DNA of 5,515 nt from an uncultured Prevotellaceae bacterium (GTDB taxonomy: Bacteria; Bacteroidota; Bacteroidia; Bacteroidales; Bacteroidaceae): assembly GCA_946644025.1 (NCBI GenBank), contig CAMPCG010000209.1, forward strand, positions 1-5,515. Direction: 5' to 3'. This document shows, in pieces, positions 1 to 5,515 of this stretch. The translations under genes were made by a program, and so were the position numbers. The notes beneath the pieces are model-generated. The model was not told the origin of the DNA. It worked only from the letters and a program-made list of their open reading frames with translations, and did not search any database. Numbering within the stretch: position 1 is the stretch's first letter; each line of letters starts with the position of its first letter.

Positions 1-637
1 CATAGCGCAAGGTGGCGATGCCGTTGCGAGCGAGGTAATCGGCAATGACGGCGAAAGGCTTGTGCTCGAAAAGGGTTTCGTCGCGGTCTTGCAGGCCACT
101 GCCCGTGACGAGGAGAAGGCAGAGGCCTACCCCCGTCCCCTCCCCAAGGGAGGGGGGCAGTGTGAGGGTGCCGGCGAGGGTGTAGCCCCCTTCCGTCTCC
201 CCCCCATAGGGGGAGGGAACTGCTATCTTTACCTCGTGAGTCTCGTAGGGGAAGGGAGGTTGAGGCGTTTGTGGACGCTGGCGTACGAGGGCACCAGGGG
301 TGAGCGTGAGAGGGAGCTTGAACCCCCGCTGAAGGAATGTCCCCACGAGTTGTCCCTCCTTCAATTCAGCTTCGTAGGCAGCCATGAGCAAGGGGAACAC
401 CACGTTTACCCTCTCAGAGGTGAGTTCCTTCACGGTGCCTTTAATTCCTGTGGCATCTTGGTCGGGGGAGTCGAGGGTGCAAGTGGTGTCATTGTCGAAA
501 TGGAACACCAGGTTAAGGTCAATGGAATTGAGTGACAATTGGCCATGCCATGTGCCGCTGATGAGGGATTGGGCTGCAATGCCATTGCAGCATATAAGAC
601 AAAAGGAGAGGAGGAAGAGTTTTAGTTGATAGTTCAT
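1..637 (-). CDS. Secreted alpha/beta hydrolase, N-terminal part (cut by left window edge)
   Basis: The frame is open for 212 codons from the ATG at 637 to the window edge. Residues 1-23 form a signal peptide: basic-polar start MNYQLK, a hydrophobic core LFLLSFCLICC and a likely cut near GIAAQS, so the protein should be exported. Residues 27-113 are a small beta-rich domain (GTWHGQL, TLDSPDQDATGIKG, EGQLVGTFLQRG, PLTL) that I know from the front of Bacteroidetes alpha/beta hydrolases. Residues 153-212 begin the hydrolase fold: YTLAGTLTLP, strand LLLVTGSG, motif GSGLQDRDE, then HKPFAVIADYLARNGIATLRY. The nucleophile serine and the rest of the triad would lie beyond the edge, so activity cannot be judged and the substrate is unknown. 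Residues 141-152 and 161-170 are encoded by GC-rich repeats. The start is fixed by an in-frame TGA at 643-641, just upstream. Family call fairly sure; esterase versus peptidase undecided. Confidence 0.82.
   Translation of the reverse strand, partial: MNYQLKLFLLSFCLICCNGIAAQSLISGTWHGQLSLNSIDLNLVFHFDNDTTCTLDSPDQDATGIKGTVKELTSERVNVVFPLLMAAYEAELKEGQLVGTFLQRGFKLPLTLTPGALVRQRPQTPQPPFPYETHEVKIAVPSPYGGETEGGYTLAGTLTLPPSLGEGTGVGLCLLLVTGSGLQDRDETLFEHKPFAVIADYLARNGIATLRY
128..157 (-). repeat. GC-rich palindromic repeat, copy B, inside the hydrolase gene
   Basis: On the plus strand this reads TACCCCCGTCCCC, then TCCCCAAGGGAGGGGGG, an imperfect palindrome of C-runs and G-runs around a central AA. It resembles copy A at 183-217 in order and composition: TA, C-run, GTC, C-run, A-containing centre, G-run with AGGG. 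It is translated in frame as hydrolase residues 161-170 (PPSLGEGTGV), in the loop between strand TLAGTLTLP and strand LCLLLVTGSG, where an insertion would be tolerated. Similar GC-rich palindromes recur in Bacteroidetes genomes as I remember them; I cannot verify copy number here. Confidence 0.6.
183..217 (-). repeat. GC-rich palindromic repeat, copy A, inside the hydrolase gene
   Basis: On the plus strand this reads TAGCCCCCTTCCGTC, then a run of C, ATA, GGGGGAGGG. The C-run and G-run arms pair around the central ATA. It matches copy B at 128-157 with small insertions, and the two copies start 55 bases apart. It is read in frame as hydrolase residues 141-152 (PSPYGGETEGGY), just before the first strand of the hydrolase domain. 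The composition is abruptly different from the surrounding coding sequence, which suggests an inserted or expanded element that kept the frame. Confidence 0.55.
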
Positions 638-671
638 AGTTCATAGTTCATAGTTGATAGTTCTTAGTTCT
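623..671 (-). repeat. Seven tandem heptamers overlapping the hydrolase start codon
   Basis: On the plus strand, seven 7-base units run without a break, each beginning TAGTT and ending GA, CA, CA, CA, GA, CT, CT in order. On the minus strand each junction after a CA unit forms ATG, giving three ATGs at 651, 644 and 637. Only the one at 637 opens the hydrolase frame, and the repeat encodes the first residues MNYQL. The other two ATGs are out of frame. A change in copy number would leave the 637 start usable but alter the number of competing upstream ATGs and the leader length. Confidence 0.85.
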
Positions 672-673
672 TG

Positions 674-714
674 CTCCGCGAGGCTTCGCAAACGTTCCTG
701 TGGGCCGGGCGGAG
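674..714 (-). other. GC-rich spacer with weak inverted repeat in the hydrolase leader
   Basis: CTCCGC at 674-679 is the inverse complement of GCGGAG at 709-714, a 6-bp stem with a 29-base loop. Inside, GCGA-GGCT-TCGC at 678-689 could form a small 4-bp hairpin. On the minus strand AACGTTTG at 696-689 differs by one base from the Bacteroidetes -7 consensus TAnnTTTG and would start transcription about 45 bases before the hydrolase ATG, but no -33 box is evident. This is the only candidate promoter I see for the hydrolase, and it is weak. Confidence 0.25.
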
Positions 715-738
715 AAGGGTTGAGGAGTTGAGAGATAA

Positions 739-788
739 CGAAAGGCACGGAACCACTAACACTGTTCCCATGCGTTCCGTGCCTTTCG
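739..788 (-). terminator. Perfect 15-bp stem-loop, probable sialidase terminator
   Basis: CGAAAGGCACGGAAC at 739-753 is the exact inverse complement of GTTCCGTGCCTTTCG at 774-788, with a 20-base loop. The hairpin begins 23 bases after the sialidase stop codon, as expected for an intrinsic terminator. On the minus strand the stem is followed by TTATCTCTCAACTCC, which is not a strong U-tract. On the plus strand it is followed by ATGTTTTGTATTATAA, which is a little more T-rich. It may therefore be leaky, bidirectional, or mainly an mRNA 3'-end stabiliser. If it terminates, the hydrolase needs its own promoter. Confidence 0.65.
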
Positions 789-811
789 ATGTTTTGTATT
801 ATAACGGAGGG

Positions 812-3800
812 TTATCTACGGATGACCTTTGTCACCTTGCCATCGGCATGGCGGACAATGTTCAGACCACGCTGTAGCTGCTGCTGGCGCATACCGTTGG
901 GCGAGAAGACAGCCGTAGCTGCGCTGTTGTCAGTATTTACCTGACTGATGCCGAGCGCAATGTCCTCCTCGGTGGTGCGGATGGTCCAGTAGAGAGCATG
1001 TGAGAGGTCGTTGTCGCTCATGACGAAGGCGGCAGTGCTTTCGCTGAAGTTTTCTACTCCAGCGGCATCGCTCAACACTGCGGCAGCATTGTCGAAGTGG
1101 TTGTTGTATGGAGCCTGAATCATGTAAACCGTCTTCCCGTCGTGCTCAACTTCTTGGATGTGGCACTCGGCGGCAGTTGAGCCCAGTGTCCAGAAACCGA
1201 CTTCTGTGGGCGCACCTACATACTTGCCTGCTGTCTTGTCTTGCAGGGTGAATACGCCTTTTTTGTTGGCAACAGGCGAAATGACGAAGTCGTCCTTCAG
1301 GAGGTAGGCCGTTGTCAGTTTGCCGCTTTCCACCTCAGCCATGTAGCACTCATTAGCATCGAGGATGCGATAGGTCTCGGCAGCGTCGAAGGTCGGCGTG
1401 GTGCCCACTTTCACGATGTCCCAGATGAAGTGCTTGCCACCGGCAAGGTCGTAGGTGGCATTGCCCTCGCTGTCGGTGGTCCACCAGGCGTTGGAACCCC
1501 ATGTAGCCTCTGTGGCGGCATTGGTGGCACGGACGGCATAGAGACCTTCCTCGTTGAGCAGGATGGCCTGAGCCTCCCAGTCGTTGCGGTTCTGCCAGTC
1601 GGTACGGATGTACTTCGTGTTGGTGGAAGCGTTGGTCGGGTTGGTGAACTGACCCGTCTTCCAGCCGTAGGCCTTGAAGCCACCCGAGAGAGCAGTCTTC
1701 TGGAAGGTGAAGTACTTAGCCTGGTTGGCGTCGGTGGTCAGCGTGCCGTCAGCCTTCAGATAGTAGATGCCACGCACATGCTCGTCGTTGAGATAGCTGG
1801 TGGAGAAGTAGTAGACACCACCATCCTCGAGCTTCGCCAGTGCACGCTCGTAGTCCTCGTCCTCGGTGTCGCCCTTCAGAGCGTCGTACATCTCCTTGAT
1901 CTGCTCGGCGGTGATGGTGAGGAAGGTCTGGGCATAGCCATTGCCAGCCGAATAGGACTCGTCCTCATAGAGGATGGCGAGGTCGCCATTGGTGAGGCGT
2001 ACCATGGTGGAGTAGGCGCAGCCACCCGGCTGGATGTTCATCACGTCCGTCCAGTTCTGTCCCTGGTCGATGCTCATGGCCAGTGTGAGGTTCTGGCGCG
2101 AGCCCGTGTTCTTCAGATACGTGTGGAGCATGATGTCGCGCTCGTTGTCGATGGAGCGGCTGTAGTAGAGGATGTCGGCATTGCAGGCGTTGGCCGTGAT
2201 CTGGCTGTTGCGCCACTGCGTGCCCCACTCGGTGCCGTCGGCATTACCCGTGTTGAAGCCGCGGGCGCCGCTCTGGCGCACAGAGATGAGCAGCGAGCCG
2301 TCGTTCATCTCCTCGAGCTTCGACTCGTCGCCGCCGGCATAGGCTGTTGCCGGGCCGAGCGTCCAGTGCTCACCCTCATCGGTCGACGAGATGATGACGC
2401 AGTTGGATGTCGACGTGCCGGAAGAAGGCAGCGTGTTGGTGGTGAACATCACCGTTCCGTCGCGCTTGAGCAGTCCCTTGCCCGAAGTAGTAAAAATGCT
2501 CCAGAAGCCCAGCTGGTTGGTCAGGTTGTGTGTGGCATCGGTGAAGTTGCTCGTGGTGAGCTCGCGTACCGGTGTCCAGGTGACGCCGTTGTCGTCGCTG
2601 GTGCAGATGCCGATGTTGCGCATGCTGGAGAAGTAGCCGTTCTTGCCGGCAGCCATCAGGCAGACGATGCGTCCGTTGGCTGTGCGCACGAGTGCGGGGT
2701 CGCCATAGCCATAGGTGGCGCTGTTGCGTCCGTCGCCCACGGCGATGAGGTTCTGAGCGCTCCATGTGCGTCCGCCGTCGACACTACGGCGAATCGACAC
2801 GTCGATCTTATGATTGCCCAGGTCGGCATTGCTGCTGTAGCGGCGGTCGCTGGCCACGACGATGTTGCCCTCCTTGTCGAGCACCATGGCCGGGATGCGG
2901 TAGTAGCGGCAGTCGTCGGTGGTGGGCACATAGGCAAAGCTCTGCGTGGCGAAGATCTTCGCCTCGCCCTTCGGGTCGCCGAGTGAGGCATCGATGGCGA
3001 TGTCCTCGGTGGTCTCGTTGAACGTGTAGTTGACCGATGTCAGGGCGGCGTCGACGAAGGCAGCCAGCGTGGCATCGTCCTTGATGTCGGCCGTCAGCCA
3101 GAGGTAGTTGGTGCCGTTCTTCAGGGTGAAGCCCTCGTTGAAGGTCAGCGTCATCTCATCGTTGTCGGGAGCTGTGGAGCCGAGCGATACAGGATTCTCA
3201 TCGGCATAGAACTCAGCATTGTTCGACTGATAGACGGCCAGGCGCTCGATGTTCTCACGCGAGTCGCCTTTCAGCTTGACGCTGATGCTGTTGATGGTTG
3301 CGGCGATGTTGCCACTGATGCCGACGCGCAGCAGCACGGCGTTGTCGTTGTTGCGGCCCACCGTCTCGTAGCCCTGGCGTACGCTGATGTCGCGGTCGCT
3401 GAGCGAGGTGATGCCGTTGAGGATCTCGTTCTTCACCTCCTCGCTGACGGGCTGTCCTTTGACGAAGTAGAACGGCACGCCGCCATCGTTAGGAGCATAG
3501 TAGGAGATGAGCGGTCCGACGAAGGAGTTGCTCACCGACATGTAGACCTCGCTGTCGGTGGTGTGGAGCGCATAGTTGGTGTTGCTGAGCTGCTCGAGCG
3601 TGATGCCCACCTTGTTCTGCGTGAACACCCACGTCATCTTCGGCGAGTAGGAGTCGGTGGCAGTGGTCTGGTAGTTGCCCAGCTCGTTCGACGGCTCGAT
3701 GTAAGCGCGGCGTCCGATGTTATAGAGGTTGTAGTCGCCGTTCTCCGTCTTCACGAACACCCACTGGTAGTTCTCGGCGCTGGTGTTGGAGTCGTTCTTA

Positions 3801-4480
3801 CCCGTCGACCAGACGAAGTCGCTCGAGTGAGAGGGGCTGTAGTAGAGCATGCCACGGCCGTTGGCATTGATGATCTGATAAGCCGTGAACTCCTGGATCT
3901 CCTCCGGTGCCGACTCCTCGCCCAAGGTGACGGGGTAGAGCTGGTAGCACTGAGCAGAGCCCTCGGTGGAGTTGACCGTCGTGTACGAGTAGACACCATA
4001 GCTGGCACGGTCGAGGCCGTAGGTCGTTCCGTCGACGGTGATGCGCGGGAACACGTATCCGTTGTCGTTGAAGTTCCACGAATAGTTGCCTGCCGTCTCA
4101 GAGGTGTAGAGGTTGCCATTGCCCGTGGGCACGGGGAAGTAGCCACCTGTTGACGACTGGATCTGCCACGTGCCGTCGTCCTGCTTGAGGAGCTTGAACA
4201 CATAGCTCGTCTTCGTGGAGCCGTTAAGGGCGCTGTAGGACAGACCGTTGAGCATGAGCTTCAGGTCGGTGCCCTCCTCGATACAGGTGTTGTTGCGAGG
4301 TTGGTAGATGACGTAGAGGCCTCCGTCGACGAGGTCGGCCTCAGCCTTTACTTGTCCACCCACGGTGATCTGGTAGGTGGCATCGGTGATGGGCCACTGG
4401 ATGTCGTCGTCAGCCGAAACGGTCAGTGCCGGCAGCAATGAAGCCAAGAATCCGAAAAACAGAAGTAGAATCTTGTTCAT
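812..4480 (-). CDS. Exported multidomain exo-alpha-sialidase (neuraminidase, GH33)
   Basis: Predicted to hydrolyse terminal alpha-linked sialic acid from glycoconjugates (EC 3.2.1.18), outside the cytoplasm. Residues 1-23 are a signal peptide (LLLFFGFLASLLPALTVSA). Residues about 30-345 are beta-rich repeated modules. Residues about 360-505 resemble the BNR-associated N-terminal domain of Bacteroides sialidases. The six-bladed propeller spans about 515-855. Seen there: YRIP with R528, R547 in SDRRY, acid/base D553, E719 in DESKLEEMNDG, R735, R795 and nucleophile Y823 in AYST. Spacings agree with Salmonella and Micromonospora sialidases as I recall them (R528 to R547 19, R547 to D553 6, E719 to R735 16, R795 to Y823 28). 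Four Asp boxes lie at 566, 628, 699 and 803. Residues about 885-1170 are further beta-rich modules, and the tail ends GLNIVRHADGKVTKVIRR. At 1222 residues it is more than twice a typical single-domain NanH. The start precedes a clean signal peptide, with a TAnnTTTG box upstream. Linkage specificity is not readable. Confidence 0.95.
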   Translation of the reverse strand: MNKILLLFFGFLASLLPALTVSADDDIQWPITDATYQITVGGQVKAEADLVDGGLYVIYQPRNNTCIEEGTDLKLMLNGLSYSALNGSTKTSYVFKLLKQDDGTWQIQSSTGGYFPVPTGNGNLYTSETAGNYSWNFNDNGYVFPRITVDGTTYGLDRASYGVYSYTTVNSTEGSAQCYQLYPVTLGEESAPEEIQEFTAYQIINANGRGMLYYSPSHSSDFVWSTGKNDSNTSAENYQWVFVKTENGDYNLYNIGRRAYIEPSNELGNYQTTATDSYSPKMTWVFTQNKVGITLEQLSNTNYALHTTDSEVYMSVSNSFVGPLISYYAPNDGGVPFYFVKGQPVSEEVKNEILNGITSLSDRDISVRQGYETVGRNNDNAVLLRVGISGNIAATINSISVKLKGDSRENIERLAVYQSNNAEFYADENPVSLGSTAPDNDEMTLTFNEGFTLKNGTNYLWLTADIKDDATLAAFVDAALTSVNYTFNETTEDIAIDASLGDPKGEAKIFATQSFAYVPTTDDCRYYRIPAMVLDKEGNIVVASDRRYSSNADLGNHKIDVSIRRSVDGGRTWSAQNLIAVGDGRNSATYGYGDPALVRTANGRIVCLMAAGKNGYFSSMRNIGICTSDDNGVTWTPVRELTTSNFTDATHNLTNQLGFWSIFTTSGKGLLKRDGTVMFTTNTLPSSGTSTSNCVIISSTDEGEHWTLGPATAYAGGDESKLEEMNDGSLLISVRQSGARGFNTGNADGTEWGTQWRNSQITANACNADILYYSRSIDNERDIMLHTYLKNTGSRQNLTLAMSIDQGQNWTDVMNIQPGGCAYSTMVRLTNGDLAILYEDESYSAGNGYAQTFLTITAEQIKEMYDALKGDTEDEDYERALAKLEDGGVYYFSTSYLNDEHVRGIYYLKADGTLTTDANQAKYFTFQKTALSGGFKAYGWKTGQFTNPTNASTNTKYIRTDWQNRNDWEAQAILLNEEGLYAVRATNAATEATWGSNAWWTTDSEGNATYDLAGGKHFIWDIVKVGTTPTFDAAETYRILDANECYMAEVESGKLTTAYLLKDDFVISPVANKKGVFTLQDKTAGKYVGAPTEVGFWTLGSTAAECHIQEVEHDGKTVYMIQAPYNNHFDNAAAVLSDAAGVENFSESTAAFVMSDNDLSHALYWTIRTTEEDIALGISQVNTDNSAATAVFSPNGMRQQQLQRGLNIVRHADGKVTKVIRR

Positions 4481-4532
4481 AGATGTTTGGTTTTTTGTTA
4501 TGAAATAATTGGTTAGTAGATAAATTTGTGCC

Positions 4533-4540
4533 CAAAGGTA
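4533..4540 (-). promoter_or_regulatory. Bacteroidetes-type -7 box for the sialidase gene
   Basis: On the minus strand the bases read TACCTTTG, an exact match to the TAnnTTTG -7 element of the Bacteroidetes primary sigma factor. Transcription would begin near 4527 and give a leader of roughly 46 bases that ends in an A-rich stretch (AACAAAAAACCAAAC) before the ATG, with no Shine-Dalgarno sequence. A clear TTTG -33 box is not seen at about 19 bases upstream; that interval is AT-rich (ATTTACGATTATTTTTCG). Confidence 0.65.
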
Positions 4541-4583
4541 CGAAAAATAATCGTAAATAAGTCGCTTTTCAGGAATAAAAATG

Positions 4584-4591
4584 TAATTTTG
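4584..4591 (+). promoter_or_regulatory. Bacteroidetes-type -7 box for mnmA
   Basis: The plus strand reads TAATTTTG, an exact match to TAnnTTTG, ending 17 bases before the mnmA ATG. This implies a very short leader of about 10 bases without a Shine-Dalgarno sequence. No good TTTG -33 box is present about 19 bases upstream. A second match, TAAATTTG at 4521-4528, lies upstream in the same orientation and could be an alternative start, but it sits inside the sialidase leader. The sialidase and mnmA -7 boxes are about 43 bases apart and face away from each other. Confidence 0.55.
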
Positions 4592-4608
4592 CAGAAAATA
4601 GTTGGAAT

Positions 4609-5515
4609 ATGATCAATTACGAATCGCTGAAAGACAAACGCATTGCCGTGCTCCTCTCAGGAGGTGTGGACAGTGCCGTGGTGCTCTACGAACTGGTGAG
4701 TCATGGGCTGAAGCCCGACTGCTTCTACATCAAGATCGGTCCTAACGACGATGAGGGCGAATGGGACTGCTCGATGGAGGAGGATGTGGAGATGGCAACG
4801 GCGCTATGCCATAGGTTTGGCGTGACGTTGGAGATCGTGGACTGCCACCGTGACTACTGGGACGAGGTGACTCGCTACACGATGGAGTCGGTGCGTGCCG
4901 GTCGCACACCTAATCCCGACGTGATGTGCAATCGGCTGATTAAGTTCGGTGCTTTCGACCGCAAGCGCGGACACGAATATGACCTCATCGCCACAGGGCA
5001 CTATGCACAGACGGAGATAGAAGAGGTTGATGGGGAAGGGGGCAAGGAGCAGGTGAAGTGGCTTTGCACGAGTCCCGACCCCGTGAAGGATCAGACCGAC
5101 TTTTTGGCACAGCTCTACGATTGGCAATTGAAAAAAGCACTGTTCCCGATTGGGCATATGCGGAAGGAGGAGGTGCGCGAGATCGCCGAGCGTGAGCACC
5201 TGGTAAATGCCAAGCGAAAGGATTCGCAGGGAATCTGCTTTCTTGGCAAACTGAACTACAACGACTACGTTCGTCGCTACTTAGGCGAACAGGAAGGCGA
5301 CGTCATAGATATAGATACCGGTAAGGTGCTGGGTAAGCACAAGGGACATTGGTTCCACACCATCGGCCAACGCAAAGGACTTGGACTGGGCGGCGGTCCG
5401 TGGAATGTGGTAAAGAAAGACGTAGAAAACAACATCCTGTATGTCGTGAAAGGCTATGAGCCCATCAAGGCACATAAGAAGGAGTTCGTGATCAAGGATT
5501 TTCATTGGTTGACCA
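4609..5515 (+). CDS. mnmA: tRNA-specific 2-thiouridylase MnmA (C-terminal end beyond window)
   Basis: Cytoplasmic enzyme that adenylates and then thiolates U34 of tRNA-Lys, -Glu and -Gln to give 2-thiouridine, using sulfur from a cysteine desulfurase. The 302 codons present include the ATP-binding PP-loop SGGVDS at residues 17-22 and the first catalytic cysteine C107 in TPNPDVMCNRLIKFG. They also include ATGHYA, the KDQTDFL segment (usual form KDQSYFL), the second catalytic cysteine C210 in KDSQGICFLG, and GQRKGLGLGGGP. The cysteines correspond to C102 and C199 of E. coli MnmA. A charged insertion (EEVDGEGGKEQ) follows HYAQTEI. The family is usually about 350-380 residues, so roughly 50-80 C-terminal residues, mostly the final beta-barrel, are missing. 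The ATG follows a TAnnTTTG box and precedes a normal MnmA N-terminus. It is divergent from the sialidase and unrelated in function. Confidence 0.96.
   Translation, partial: MINYESLKDKRIAVLLSGGVDSAVVLYELVSHGLKPDCFYIKIGPNDDEGEWDCSMEEDVEMATALCHRFGVTLEIVDCHRDYWDEVTRYTMESVRAGRTPNPDVMCNRLIKFGAFDRKRGHEYDLIATGHYAQTEIEEVDGEGGKEQVKWLCTSPDPVKDQTDFLAQLYDWQLKKALFPIGHMRKEEVREIAEREHLVNAKRKDSQGICFLGKLNYNDYVRRYLGEQEGDVIDIDTGKVLGKHKGHWFHTIGQRKGLGLGGGPWNVVKKDVENNILYVVKGYEPIKAHKKEFVIKDFHWLT

Noticed and set aside
120..160. Apparent frameshift and early stop in the hydrolase at the G-rich repeat
   Set aside because: Recounting the homopolymer at 152-157 gives six G residues. With that count the frame runs open through the repeat into LLLVTGSGLQDRDE, so the gene is intact as far as visible.
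623..671. CRISPR-like array
   Set aside because: The units are 7 bases and directly adjacent with no spacers, so this is a simple tandem repeat.
62..877. Three short plus-strand frames (157, 81 and 68 codons) at 62-535, 384-629 and 671-877
   Set aside because: The first two are antisense to the hydrolase, which has a signal peptide and family motifs. The third crosses the terminator hairpin and the sialidase 3' end. None has recognisable content.
1241..2986. 581-codon open frame on the plus strand
   Set aside because: It is wholly antisense to the sialidase catalytic and C-terminal regions, whose motifs are intact. Its product is a low-complexity V/A/G/R-rich sequence with no domain, which is typical of an antisense shadow in GC-biased coding DNA.
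3563..4153. 196-codon open frame on the plus strand
   Set aside because: It is antisense to the sialidase N-terminal modules, of shadow composition (V, R, E, L rich), and has no recognisable motif or promoter.
4540..4560. Possible operator formed by ACGA and TCGT around an AT-rich centre in the divergent promoter
   Set aside because: The arms are only 4 bp and expected by chance in AT-rich DNA. No regulator gene is nearby.
4804..5505. Minus-strand open frames of 131 and 74 codons
   Set aside because: They are antisense to mnmA, which has all expected motifs in the plus frame.

Overview
This looks like a piece of a Bacteroidales chromosome, most likely from the Prevotella/Bacteroides side of the order. 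The evidence is a large multidomain secreted GH33 sialidase, two divergent promoters that fit the Bacteroidetes -7 consensus TAnnTTTG, A-rich leaders without Shine-Dalgarno sequences, and GC-rich palindromic and heptamer repeats of a kind I associate with these genomes. The taxonomic call is inference, since no rRNA or other marker is present.

Layout from left to right. Positions 1-637 (minus) hold the N-terminal 212 codons of a secreted alpha/beta hydrolase that runs off the left edge before its catalytic serine. Two related GC-rich palindromic repeats lie inside this reading frame and are translated in frame. Positions 623-671 hold seven tandem copies of a heptamer that supply the hydrolase start codon and first codons. 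Positions 672-738 are a short GC-rich spacer with a weak inverted repeat. Positions 739-788 are a 15-bp perfect stem, the probable terminator of the sialidase gene. Positions 812-4480 (minus) hold a complete 1222-residue exo-alpha-sialidase with every catalytic residue in place. Positions 4481-4608 are an AT-rich divergent promoter region. Positions 4609-5515 (plus) hold the first 302 codons of the tRNA 2-thiouridylase MnmA, cut by the right edge.

The sialidase appears to be a single-gene transcription unit with its own promoter and terminator. It would release terminal sialic acid from host or dietary glycoconjugates outside the cytoplasm. The hydrolase is in the same orientation but lies beyond the hairpin, so co-transcription is uncertain and no shared pathway can be shown. 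MnmA is a housekeeping tRNA modification enzyme, divergently transcribed and functionally unrelated. No sialic acid transporter, lyase, SusC/SusD pair or regulator is in view.

I do not see a clearly new biological system. The points most worth a second look are the repeat-encoded segments and heptamer-built start of the hydrolase, and the related modules that seem to flank the sialidase catalytic domain on both sides.
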